A DNA stretch of 64,000 bases, taken from assembly GCF_900604535.1 (NCBI RefSeq), contig NZ_UWOT01000016.1, positions 1 through 64,000 of the forward strand. The letters run 5' to 3'. The DNA is from Romboutsia_E sp900604535. Its GTDB lineage: Bacteria > Bacillota > Clostridia > Peptostreptococcales > Peptostreptococcaceae. The first letter of the stretch is position 1. Each line of letters starts with the position of its first letter. The position numbers and the translations under genes are program-made. The notes beneath the pieces are model-generated. The model did not search any database and was not told the origin of the DNA. It saw only the letters and a list, made by a program, of their open reading frames with translations. Below are positions 52,677-61,809 of the stretch, piece after piece.

Positions 52677-53961
52677 ACATTGATATAGGTAATGTATTAC
52701 CTCCATATGGCATCAAAGTTATTTTTGGATTTTCAATTTCACAAATTTCATAAGCTAACTTCATGGCCTCATCTAAATCATGACATGGTATCATATTAAA
52801 ATCTTTCACTATATCATCATCTAAATTGGATATAAATATAACTTTTCTATGATTTGCTGTATAGGCTGTTTTATAAGCTGCATATCCTGGTACAGTAAAG
52901 TTTTCTTTTAATGCATTTTCCATATCTTCTAAGGTAGTATACTTAAACCATTCTGCAAATTCATCAGCACCTAATCCATCCCTACATTCACTAGCTAATA
53001 TTAATACACTGTTCTCTTTTCCGCCATACAATGCATTATCCATGGTCTTTATAGTTTGGTATAAGTTAATATCTTTAGGAAATCCTCCTGCTGATGCCAC
53101 TATTATGTCTGCTTGACTTTGTACTGGAACTCCATAAAGACTTCTTATAAATAAGCCACCTTCATACCATGCTTTATAAAAATGTCCCGCTACAAATTTT
53201 ATAAAGTTTCCTTCTGTATCAAGAATAACATTAAATAAAAAGTCTGGATTTACAATTTTACAAACTTCATTCATATCTTCTCTTAGTGGATTACCTTGTA
53301 CTATATTAGGTCCTGCCATTAAATTAAGACCACTTGATTTTCCTGGATTAAAACAAAGTCTATGATTTGCTTGTATTGTATCTATTCCTACAACACCTGG
53401 AAGTATACTCTTAGCACCTCCTCCAAATCCTGCAAATATATGGAATACTATTCCTCCAGTTAATATTACTCTATCTGCTTCATATACTCTCTTATTTAAA
53501 TATATAGGAGTCTTTCTACTTGATTCTCCTAAATAAACTAGTTCATTTTTATCCTCACATTCATGGTCATATACATTAATTCTATCTAGAACTTCTTTTC
53601 CTACAACAGCTATTAATTCTTCTTTTGTACTTTTTCTATGTCCACCTAAAGCTATTACTACAAACATATCTTCATCTTTCACGCCTAAATATGAAAGATA
53701 ATTTACTATATGTATTACAAATTTATTACTCTGCATCCAAGCTCTGGTTATATCACTTACTATTATAGATATTTTTTCACCTGGCTTTATAATATCTCGA
53801 AGTGCTTCTGTTCCAATAGGATTATCTAAAACTTCATTAACTTTTTTTTCTATATCTATTATAGAATCTACATGTTTTGGTTTAAGCAAATGAATAATAT
53901 GCTCATCTTTTATACATGTAATTAATGTGGTATCTCCATATTTAAAACTATATTCCCCCAT
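52675..53961 (-). CDS. larA: LarA-family nickel-dependent racemase
   Basis: 428-residue protein of the LarA (DUF2088) family. Matching elements: SDITRAWM, ALGGHRKSTKEEL, YDHECEDKNELVYLG, KRVYEADRVILTGGI, and the glycine-rich FAGFGGGAKSILPGV whose Lys corresponds to the residue that binds the nickel-pincer cofactor. The substrate could be lactate or another 2-hydroxy acid; the cofactor genes larBCE are not in the window. C-terminus is ITLMPYGGNTLPI. The next gene upstream encodes a YkvI-type transporter, perhaps for the same acid. RBS AGAGGTGAGG. Confidence 0.8.
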   Translation of the reverse strand: MGEYSFKYGDTTLITCIKDEHIIHLLKPKHVDSIIDIEKKVNEVLDNPIGTEALRDIIKPGEKISIIVSDITRAWMQSNKFVIHIVNYLSYLGVKDEDMFVVIALGGHRKSTKEELIAVVGKEVLDRINVYDHECEDKNELVYLGESSRKTPIYLNKRVYEADRVILTGGIVFHIFAGFGGGAKSILPGVVGIDTIQANHRLCFNPGKSSGLNLMAGPNIVQGNPLREDMNEVCKIVNPDFLFNVILDTEGNFIKFVAGHFYKAWYEGGLFIRSLYGVPVQSQADIIVASAGGFPKDINLYQTIKTMDNALYGGKENSVLILASECRDGLGADEFAEWFKYTTLEDMENALKENFTVPGYAAYKTAYTANHRKVIFISNLDDDIVKDFNMIPCHDLDEAMKLAYEICEIENPKITLMPYGGNTLPISM

Positions 53962-54036
53962 AACCTCACCTCTTGTTAGTTTTATTTATGATTATACCAC
54001 TTATTATTATAAATTTCTTTACTTTTTTCAGAATTT

Positions 54037-54126
54037 TTAGATTTTTTCAATAATATAGGCAAATGTATTTTCTCCGTATGACATTAACATAACTTTATAA
54101 TTGTATTTATTACAAAGTATATTTAC
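54037..54126 (-). pseudogene. C-terminal remnant of a second larA-like gene
   Basis: About 29 codons in one frame ending at TAA 54037, with KVMLMSYGENTFAYI, resemble the C-terminus of the neighbouring LarA-like protein (KITLMPYGGNTLPI). The sequence lacks a start and everything upstream, and it sits exactly between larA and the YkvI gene, on the same strand. A partly deleted tandem copy is the likely origin; similarity is short and judged by eye. Confidence 0.4.
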
Positions 54127-54146
54127 TCAACCAGTATACCTAAATC

Positions 54147-55211
54147 TTATACATATATGTTTTTTATAAATAAACCTATTATTATTAGTACTCCCAATGC
54201 TCCTGATATAGGATATATAAAGTTTACTAATACCGAAAATGGAATTCTTCCACCTATTAAAGCTATTAATGAACATAAAAATGCTATAAGGTTAAATTTC
54301 CACGTTCCCTCTTTTGCAAAACTATTACATACACTCCATAATAAAGGCACTGCTGTTGTATATATTCCAGCTATAAGTATAAATGAAAATAAAATACCTA
54401 CTATTGGTCCTATTTTTTTAGCCATATATAAAGTGGGAATTTCATTTAAACATATATTTTCGATATCTGATAATATCCCTAAATTAATAACTAAACAAGC
54501 CAACATAAAAGCTAACCCACCTAAAATACCACCCCATCTACAATTAATTTTATTAGTAGATGTTTGTCCTACACTTACTAAAAATGTCGTAACCATTATT
54601 ATATTAAGACCACTATATAGTATACCTGTAAGGTGCCAATTATCTACTGCCTTAGTTACATTGAGTGCTGAAACTATATTTTCACTATTGATGAAGCTTG
54701 AATAATTTCTCGATACAGTTATAATTCCAACTGCTAATGACACTATTACGATTATAGGTCCAACATTTCCTAAAATATCTACAACTCTTTTTATACCCAT
54801 TAATACCGATACTAAAGATAAGACAGCCATAAGTGTACTTCCAATATTTCTATCTATGCCATAATATTGACTTATTGATGCACCTGCTCCAGAGACCATC
54901 ACTATAAAGCTACAAAGAAAAAATACTGGCATAAACATTTTAAATAAATTTCCAATAGATTCTCCCCATAAATATGTGAATATATCATTAGATGACTTCA
55001 AGTTAATACTTTTCCCTATTTCTAATAACTTTGATCCACAATAACACATTATAATCATACAAATAAATGTAGAAAAAATACTTTTATGTACTCCATGTGC
55101 AGAAAAAAATTGCATTATTTCTTGCCCTGTTGCAAACCCTGAACCTATGCATACCGATATATATGTTCCTGCAAACTTTAAAATCTCTTTCACTTTATAT
55201 TTATCTTGCAT
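54147..55211 (-). CDS. YkvI-like membrane transporter
   Basis: 354-residue protein with about ten membrane segments. YISVCIGSGFATGQEIMQFF in the first segment and the later MGIKRVVDILGNVGPIIVI are characteristic of YkvI-type proteins, distant relatives of the APC/branched-chain amino-acid transporter group. Substrate unknown. It lies upstream of the larA-like gene, with only the larA remnant in between; the two may act together. Start at 55211 gives a 6-nt distance from AGGAGG. Confidence 0.85.
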   Translation of the reverse strand: MQDKYKVKEILKFAGTYISVCIGSGFATGQEIMQFFSAHGVHKSIFSTFICMIIMCYCGSKLLEIGKSINLKSSNDIFTYLWGESIGNLFKMFMPVFFLCSFIVMVSGAGASISQYYGIDRNIGSTLMAVLSLVSVLMGIKRVVDILGNVGPIIVIVSLAVGIITVSRNYSSFINSENIVSALNVTKAVDNWHLTGILYSGLNIIMVTTFLVSVGQTSTNKINCRWGGILGGLAFMLACLVINLGILSDIENICLNEIPTLYMAKKIGPIVGILFSFILIAGIYTTAVPLLWSVCNSFAKEGTWKFNLIAFLCSLIALIGGRIPFSVLVNFIYPISGALGVLIIIGLFIKNIYV

Positions 55212-55332
55212 GTTCATCCTCCTAACATATAAATAACTTTGTCCATAATTATCTATATGCTAAGATATCTAGTTATAATAACTAAATAATAATTTATTGT
55301 ACAAATTATATTTGGATATAATTATCATATTA

Positions 55333-55365
55333 AAATAGGGCATCTCAAGTTGAGATACCCTATTT
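55333..55365 (-). terminator. terminator of the DAACS symporter gene
   Basis: AAATAGGGTATCTCAA / TTGAGATGCCCTATTT hairpin (one G-U pair) with T run, about 30 nt past the stop codon. Confidence 0.88.
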
Positions 55366-55395
55366 ACTTTAGCCGATCAATATTTACTAACCTAT

Positions 55396-56667
55396 TTATA
55401 TTAAATTATCTACAACGTCTTCACTATTATAAGTTTTTAAATCTAATTCCTTTTCGCTATTTGCTATTATTAATGTACAAATATTGTCCCCCATAACATT
55501 TACAGTCGTTCTAAACATATCTATTATTCTTTCTACACCCATTATCAATCCAATACCCTCAAGAGGTAACCCTACTGATTGTAATACCATTGATAACATT
55601 ATCATTCCAACCCCGGGTACACCTGCTGTACCTATAGATGCTAATGTTGCAGTAAGTACAATAGTAATCATATCATTCATTCCTAAATCAATTCCGTATA
55701 TCTGCGCTATAAACAATGCTGCTATACCTTGCATTATAGCTGTTCCATCCATATTTATTGTAGCACCCATAGGTATAGTAAATGACCTTACACCTTTACT
55801 AACACCTAATTCTTCCATTATTTCTAAACTAGCTGGAACAGATGCATTACTTGACGCTGTTGAAAATGTAATAGCTGCAACACCACTAAATTTACTTATA
55901 AATGGTTTTATTTTTTGTCTTGTAAATATTTTAAATAGACCTCCATACACAAATGTTACATGTATTAAAAGACCTAATAATACTATTACTATATACTTTA
56001 ATAGAGCAAATATAGCATCAGTACCTACTGTTGCAAATGTAGTAGATACCAGGGCAAATACACCATATGGAGCTGCTAACATTATTATACCTACCATCTT
56101 CATGCATATTTCATTTGCACTTTCAAACACTACTCTAACTGGTTCCGATTTTTTTCCTAATATACTCATAGATATTCCTAAAAGCATTGCAAAAAATATC
56201 ACTTGTAACATTTCCCCATTAGCCAGCGATGCTATTGGATTTGTTGGTATTATATTTAATATTATCTCTACCAGTGACTTAGATTCTCCTATTGTAACTT
56301 CTCCTGTAACCATACTACTCATATCTAATCCTATACCAGGCTTTAATAAGCTACCTAATACTAAAGATATTATGATTGCTATTGCAGTTGTACCTAAGTA
56401 GAATAACATAGTTTTTCCACCTATTCGTCCTAACCTTTTTACATCACCCATAGATGATGTTCCACATACTAAAGATACAAATACTAATGGTACTACCATC
56501 ATTTTTATTGCTGATGTAAATCCTGTACCTACTACTTTTAAAATTCCATCTAGTAAAAGTGTATTCTTTATAAATCCATCTTGAACTTTACTAAGTGCTA
56601 AACCAAACACGAATCCTAAAAACAATCCAAGTAATATTTTAGTCGTCAATGTTAATTTCTTTTTCAT
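55396..56667 (-). CDS. dicarboxylate/amino acid:cation symporter (DAACS)
   Basis: 423-residue GltP/GltT-like transporter with eight helices and two re-entrant loops. The signatures are TFSTASSNASVPASLEIMEE (serine-rich hairpin loop), IPMGATINMDGTAIMQG (the NMDGT sodium/aspartate motif) and ASIGTAGVPGVGMIMLSMVL. Such proteins import glutamate, aspartate, serine or C4-dicarboxylates with Na+ or H+. Monocistronic, RBS CGGGGGAA. Confidence 0.93.
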   Translation of the reverse strand: MKKKLTLTTKILLGLFLGFVFGLALSKVQDGFIKNTLLLDGILKVVGTGFTSAIKMMVVPLVFVSLVCGTSSMGDVKRLGRIGGKTMLFYLGTTAIAIIISLVLGSLLKPGIGLDMSSMVTGEVTIGESKSLVEIILNIIPTNPIASLANGEMLQVIFFAMLLGISMSILGKKSEPVRVVFESANEICMKMVGIIMLAAPYGVFALVSTTFATVGTDAIFALLKYIVIVLLGLLIHVTFVYGGLFKIFTRQKIKPFISKFSGVAAITFSTASSNASVPASLEIMEELGVSKGVRSFTIPMGATINMDGTAIMQGIAALFIAQIYGIDLGMNDMITIVLTATLASIGTAGVPGVGMIMLSMVLQSVGLPLEGIGLIMGVERIIDMFRTTVNVMGDNICTLIIANSEKELDLKTYNSEDVVDNLI

Positions 56668-56988
56668 ACTTAATTCCCCCGTATTCGAACTTTTTATTTT
56701 CTTATATTTTAATTATACATTATATTTATATAGATTACATTAAAAAATTAATTATCACCTTTGATATAGAGATTTTTTTATTATTTTATTAACCTGAAAT
56801 CAGTTTTGGCTTTATTTTATAAAATATTCACCATTTTTACAATTCTTTTTAATGCGAACTGGTAAAAACTTTTTAATAAAGAAATTTCGTGTTTTATTAT
56901 ATCTATAATTTTTTTATTATTTTTTGTATTTAATATTATTTATTTGTCTAAAATCAAAATAAAATAAAATTTATCTTGAGGTGATTTA
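56668..56988. other. 321-nt divergent intergenic region
   Basis: Separates the divergent DAACS symporter and ssb genes. It is strongly AT-rich and must hold both promoters, but no convincing -35/-10 pair, riboswitch or repeat was recognised by eye. Confidence 0.5.
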
Positions 56989-57405
56989 ATGAATAATATT
57001 ACTCTAATCGGTAGGCTTATAAATAATCCAGAATTAAACTTTATCGGAGAATCAAATAATGCTGTTACAAGTTTTACAATAGCAGTTAGTAGAAATTATA
57101 AAAATAAAATTGGTATAGTTGAATCTGATTTTATTAGAATTGAATTTTGGGGCAAAAGAGCAGAAATTTACGCTCAATATATACAAAAAGGTAAACTAGT
57201 AGCTATTGAAGGTTCCATTAGAACTGATAGATACGAAACTTCTGAAGGATCTTATAAATATAAAACTTGGGTCTTGGGTAATGAAATTAAATTCCTCGAT
57301 CATAATAAATCTAGTGATAAAAAATACTATGAATCACCTCAAATATTTAATGAATCTAATGAAAGTACTTCTACCAATATATCTGATGAAGAACTTACAT
57401 TTTAA
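56989..57405 (+). CDS. ssb: single-stranded DNA-binding protein
   Basis: 138-residue SSB with an OB fold at about 1-105 (NNITLIGRLINNPEL, TIAVSRNYKNK, DFIRIEFWGKRAEI, GKLVAIEGSIRTDRYE). A short flexible linker leads to the acidic tip DEELTF, which fits the protein-binding C-terminal tail. It is not flanked by rpsF and rpsR, so it is probably an additional SSB rather than the housekeeping copy. RBS GAGGTGAT. Confidence 0.9.
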   Translation: MNNITLIGRLINNPELNFIGESNNAVTSFTIAVSRNYKNKIGIVESDFIRIEFWGKRAEIYAQYIQKGKLVAIEGSIRTDRYETSEGSYKYKTWVLGNEIKFLDHNKSSDKKYYESPQIFNESNESTSTNISDEELTF

Positions 57406-57410
57406 AATAA

Positions 57411-57449
57411 ATAAAAGTGTATCAAATTAATAACTTGATACACTTTTAT
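57411..57449. terminator. bidirectional terminator
   Basis: ATAAAAGTGTATCAA / TTGATACACTTTTAT, 15-bp stem with a 9-nt loop, shared by ssb and the convergent glycogen operon. Confidence 0.9.
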
Positions 57450-57452
57450 TCT

Positions 57453-59372
57453 CTATTCTACTATATGTTTTCTTAGTGTAAATATTCTAAAAGATTTTTC
57501 GTCAATTTGTATATTGAATAATCCTTTACTGAAAACTCCACCATCTTCTTTTTCTATTATTTCACCATACTTCTTAGGAATATATTTAATATAAACTTCC
57601 TCTAGCACATCACCATTTAAATCTAAAGATACATTTTGCACAGTATTATCTCTATTTATTAATATTAGTAAATCTTCACTATTTAAATTATCATTTACTC
57701 TTAAATATCCAAATACATTGTCATTCTTGGTATCTATAAAGCTTGTTTCTCCATATGTAAGTGTTTGATATTTTTTTCTTGTATTTATTGCATTTTTATA
57801 AAAATCTATCATCTCTTCATCTTCATTTTTCCATGGATAAGTTCTTCTATTATCTGGATCTGTGTTTCCTTCAAGACCAGCTTCATCACCATAATATATA
57901 TATGGAATACCTTCAGAAGTCATTTGTGTTATGACTGCTAATTTTACCATATCTTTATCACAATTTAACTCAGTTTTTATCCTTTTAACATCATGAGTTC
58001 CTAATAAATTTAAATTGGACTTAAATAGTTCACTTGGATAGTTTTCTTTTATTTCCATATAGTTATTTCTTAATTCTAAAGATGTACATTCTCCTTTTAA
58101 GAAGGCTAGTATATTCTTTCTAAATGGATAACCTAATACAGAATCTAATTTGTCACCAGAGAAATAATTCATTCTCTTGCCGTAACTTATCTTATTTGAT
58201 GCATCTTCCCATACTTCACCTGTAAGTATTGCATCCTTATCAACTGATTTTAATTCTTTTCTTAATTCACTTAAAAAAGTTTTAGGAAGTTCATCAGCTA
58301 CATCTAGTCTCCATCCCTTGACTCCCATTTTAGTCCATTTTTTTATTACGCTATCTTCATCATACATTATGTAGTTCATATAACTTGGCGATAATTCATT
58401 TATATTAGGCAGTGATTTAATTCCCCACCAGCAATCATATTTATTAGGAAATTCTTCAAATCGATACCAAGATGAATATTCTGAATCCTGTGATTGATAA
58501 GCCCCTATGCTATCATAATTACCATATTGATTAAAGTACTTACTATCAGCTCCTGTATGATTAAATACACCATCCAATATTATAGACATTCCTTTTTCTT
58601 TAGCTTTTTCTATAAGTTCAGCAAAAACTTCTTCATCTCCAAACATCGGATCTATCTTTTTATAGTTTCCTGTATCATATTTATGATTACTAGAAGATTC
58701 AAATATAGGGCTTAAGTATAAAATACTAACACCCAATTTCTTTAAATATCCTAATTTATTTATTATTCCTTTTAAGTTACCACCATAAAAATCCCATCTA
58801 GCTATATCTCCATTTTTATCTTTTATATACATCGGAGTATCATCCCAATTTGCATATATAAATGAATTTTTCTTAGGATTTATTGGTTTGTCATTTCGAT
58901 TTCCATTATTAAATCTATCTACAAATATATGATAAAGTATACCTTCCTTATACCAATTAGGAACCTTTATATCTTCATGAACTGTTATTTGATATTTGTT
59001 TATATTTTCATATTTATATTCACAAGCTCTACCATCATTTTTACTCTTACCGTAAAATACTTTTTGATTATTACCATCTATTTTTCCTTCAACCTCAAAA
59101 TAATAGAAATATATACCAGCTTTTTCAAAAGGTCTTATTTTACAAGTAAAAGTTTTTTCATTCCCTATATTTTGTATTTCTTTTAATTCTATTCTATCAT
59201 ATACAAAATTAGTTAAATCTTCATGTTCCCCTAAAATTACTAAAGATATGTTATATACATCTATATCCTTATTTGTAATAACATTTATAATTGCTTCATT
59301 CTTAGTATTCAAGGCTCCAAACGGAGCCTTAAACCCTTCATCCCAAGAATTATAACTTATACATTTTCTCAT
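57453..59372 (-). CDS. GH13 alpha-amylase family protein (neopullulanase-like)
   Basis: 639-residue glycoside hydrolase acting on alpha-glucans. An N-terminal beta domain (about 1-130) precedes the TIM barrel: GILYHIFVDRFNNG, LGVSILYLSPIFES, ILDGVFNHTG, the nucleophile Asp in GWRLDVADELP, the acid Glu in ILTGEVWED and LLGTHDVKRI. Architecture matches neopullulanase/maltogenic amylases, which trim or debranch glycogen. No signal peptide, so it works inside the cell. It starts within the last codons of glgP (22-nt overlap) and ends the operon. Confidence 0.9.
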   Translation of the reverse strand: MRKCISYNSWDEGFKAPFGALNTKNEAIINVITNKDIDVYNISLVILGEHEDLTNFVYDRIELKEIQNIGNEKTFTCKIRPFEKAGIYFYYFEVEGKIDGNNQKVFYGKSKNDGRACEYKYENINKYQITVHEDIKVPNWYKEGILYHIFVDRFNNGNRNDKPINPKKNSFIYANWDDTPMYIKDKNGDIARWDFYGGNLKGIINKLGYLKKLGVSILYLSPIFESSSNHKYDTGNYKKIDPMFGDEEVFAELIEKAKEKGMSIILDGVFNHTGADSKYFNQYGNYDSIGAYQSQDSEYSSWYRFEEFPNKYDCWWGIKSLPNINELSPSYMNYIMYDEDSVIKKWTKMGVKGWRLDVADELPKTFLSELRKELKSVDKDAILTGEVWEDASNKISYGKRMNYFSGDKLDSVLGYPFRKNILAFLKGECTSLELRNNYMEIKENYPSELFKSNLNLLGTHDVKRIKTELNCDKDMVKLAVITQMTSEGIPYIYYGDEAGLEGNTDPDNRRTYPWKNEDEEMIDFYKNAINTRKKYQTLTYGETSFIDTKNDNVFGYLRVNDNLNSEDLLILINRDNTVQNVSLDLNGDVLEEVYIKYIPKKYGEIIEKEDGGVFSKGLFNIQIDEKSFRIFTLRKHIVE

Positions 59373-61797
59373 TCTTCTCACACCCTTTAAACCAAATGTC
59401 ATCGCCATATTCTTTTATCGTTCTATCACTAGAAAATACGCCGGAATTAGCTATATTAATTAAAGACATTCTGTTCCAATCATATTTTTTCTTATATAAA
59501 GCACTTAGTTCCCTTTGTGCTCTTTCGTAATCATTGGCATCCCTTAGTACAAAATATTCATCATTATATGTTATTAAAGAGTCATAAACTTCTCTTCCTT
59601 CTTTACCTAAGTTAGGTATAAATCCATTTACTAAATCATCTACAACTTGTTTTAGTCTCAAATTTGTATGATATAAATCTATAGATGAATATCCTCCATT
59701 TTTATTATAATTCAATACTTCTTCAGCCGTTAAACCAAATAAAAACATATTTTCTTTACCAACTAGTTCACATATTTCAACATTTGCACCATCTAACGTT
59801 GCCATAGTTAGTGCACCATTCATCATAAACTTCATATTACTAGTTCCTGATGCTTCTTTTGTAGTTGTTGAAATTTGTTCACTTACATTTGCTGCAGGTA
59901 TTATAAGCTCTGCTAGAGAAACACCATAGTTCTCTATAAATACTACTTTAAGCTTATCTTTTACTCTAATATCATTATTAATTAAGTCTGCAACTGAGTT
60001 TATTGTTTTTATTATGCACTTCGCTAAATAATATCCTGGAGCTGCTTTTGCTCCAAATATGAAAGTTCTTGGCTGTACATCCATATTAGGATTTTCTAAT
60101 ATCTTATGATATAAAGTCATTATATTCAATAAATTCAGTAATTGACGTTTATATGCATGTAACCTTTTTACTTGAACATCGAATATAGAATTTGGATCTA
60201 CATCAATACTATATTTTTCCTTTATATAGTTAGATAATAAAACCTTATTATCATATTTTATATTATCTAATTTATCTAATACATTATTATCATTTTTATA
60301 TAGCTCTAACTCTTTTAATTTAAATGTCTCAGTCTTCCAATCAGATCCAATCAAATCAGTTATTAATCCACTTAATTGGGGATTTGCACTAATTAACCAT
60401 CTTCTATGAGCTATACCATTAGTCTTATTATTAAATTTATATGGCTCATCTTCATAAAAATCTTTTAATACTTCTTTTTCTAATAAGTTCGTATGAAGTT
60501 TAGCGACCCCATTTACACTATAGCTAGAAACAATACATAAGTTAGCCATATTAACCATTCCATTATTTATGATACTCATATTATTTACTTTATCTTTATT
60601 TTGATATTTACTATTTAAATAAAGATTGTATCTTCTATCAATTTCTTCAATTATCATATATATTCTTGGTAGCAATTTTTTTACCATTTCTATTGGCCAT
60701 TTTTCCATAGCTTCAGACATTATAGTATGATTTGTATATGATATGGTATTTCTAGTTATATCCCATGCTTCATCCCATGAAAGTCCTTCTATGTCTAGTA
60801 GTATTCTCATAAGCTCTGGGACGCATAATGCTGGATGAGTATCATTTATGTGAATAGCTACTTTATTTGGTAGCTCATGTATATCAAACTTATGCTTTTT
60901 ATACTTTCTGTATATATCTTGTATTCCTGCACTTACAAAAAAGTATTCCTGTTTTAATCTTAATAATCTACCTGCATAATTAGAATCATTAGGATATAAA
61001 ACTTGAGAAATCTCTTCTGTATAATACTTATAATTTAATGCCTCTTCATAGCTTGCTGAATAGTTTCTAGCATTTGCTGTTGTTTGACCAAAATCCCTTC
61101 TTGGTATCTCACTCTTCCATAATCTAAGTGTGTTTACACAGTCATTTTCATAACCGATTATAGGTATATCGTAAGGCATAGCCATAACTGGAATATAATT
61201 TTTATGAATTACTTTTAAACTTCCATGATGTTCTTCTAAGTAAACATCACCTTCAAACTTAACTAATATAGCTTTATTTGGCCTAACAACTTCCCATAAA
61301 TAATTTCCTTGAGTTAACCAATTATCAGGAACTTCTACCTGGCAACCATTTACAAATTTTTGTTTAAATAAGCCATATTTATATCTTATCCCATATCCAT
61401 GACCGCTCATACCTACAGATGCCATAGAATCTAAGAAACAAGCGGCTAGTCTTCCTAGTCCGCCATTTCCTAAAGCTGGATCTACCTCTGACTTTATTAA
61501 ATCATCAAGGTTAATACCTAGCTCTTTAAGTCCTTCTCTTATATTATTTTCTACACCTAAATTTAATAAATTCGATTTTAGCTGTCTTCCTAATAAGAAT
61601 TCAATTGAAAAATAATATACTTCCTTCTCTTTGTCAATTTTTGTGTCCACCCATCTTTTAGCAATAAGATCTTTCAAAACACCAGCAAGAACATTTAATA
61701 ACTGTTCATCGCTAGCTTCATTTATAGGCTGTGCATATAAACTATACATCTTACTTTCAAAGTTTTGTTTAAATTTCCTTTTGCTAATTGTGATCAT
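59350..61797 (-). CDS. glgP: glycogen/maltodextrin phosphorylase
   Basis: 815-residue PLP enzyme releasing glucose 1-phosphate from alpha-glucans. Conserved stretches: YYFSIEFLLGRQLKSNL, LGNGGLGRLAACFLDS, HINDTHPAL, FDVQVKRLHAYKRQ, IFGAKAAPGYYLAK and EASGTSNMKFMMNGAL containing the PLP Lys. Normal length for the bacterial enzyme. The start at 61797 has AAAGGAG 7 nt upstream. It lies between glgA and the amylase gene, linking synthesis with breakdown of storage polysaccharide. Confidence 0.96.
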   Translation of the reverse strand: MITISKRKFKQNFESKMYSLYAQPINEASDEQLLNVLAGVLKDLIAKRWVDTKIDKEKEVYYFSIEFLLGRQLKSNLLNLGVENNIREGLKELGINLDDLIKSEVDPALGNGGLGRLAACFLDSMASVGMSGHGYGIRYKYGLFKQKFVNGCQVEVPDNWLTQGNYLWEVVRPNKAILVKFEGDVYLEEHHGSLKVIHKNYIPVMAMPYDIPIIGYENDCVNTLRLWKSEIPRRDFGQTTANARNYSASYEEALNYKYYTEEISQVLYPNDSNYAGRLLRLKQEYFFVSAGIQDIYRKYKKHKFDIHELPNKVAIHINDTHPALCVPELMRILLDIEGLSWDEAWDITRNTISYTNHTIMSEAMEKWPIEMVKKLLPRIYMIIEEIDRRYNLYLNSKYQNKDKVNNMSIINNGMVNMANLCIVSSYSVNGVAKLHTNLLEKEVLKDFYEDEPYKFNNKTNGIAHRRWLISANPQLSGLITDLIGSDWKTETFKLKELELYKNDNNVLDKLDNIKYDNKVLLSNYIKEKYSIDVDPNSIFDVQVKRLHAYKRQLLNLLNIMTLYHKILENPNMDVQPRTFIFGAKAAPGYYLAKCIIKTINSVADLINNDIRVKDKLKVVFIENYGVSLAELIIPAANVSEQISTTTKEASGTSNMKFMMNGALTMATLDGANVEICELVGKENMFLFGLTAEEVLNYNKNGGYSSIDLYHTNLRLKQVVDDLVNGFIPNLGKEGREVYDSLITYNDEYFVLRDANDYERAQRELSALYKKKYDWNRMSLINIANSGVFSSDRTIKEYGDDIWFKGCEKNEKMYKL

Positions 61798-61809
61798 CAA
61801 ATCTCTCCT

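Noticed and set aside
54157..54705. 182-codon plus-strand open frame
   Set aside because: Antisense to the YkvI-type transporter gene; no ribosome binding site and shadow-like composition.
55484..56401. 305-codon plus-strand open frame
   Set aside because: It lies fully antisense to the well-supported DAACS symporter gene; its composition (Pro, Asn, Ile rich) is the mirror of a membrane-protein gene and there is no binding site.
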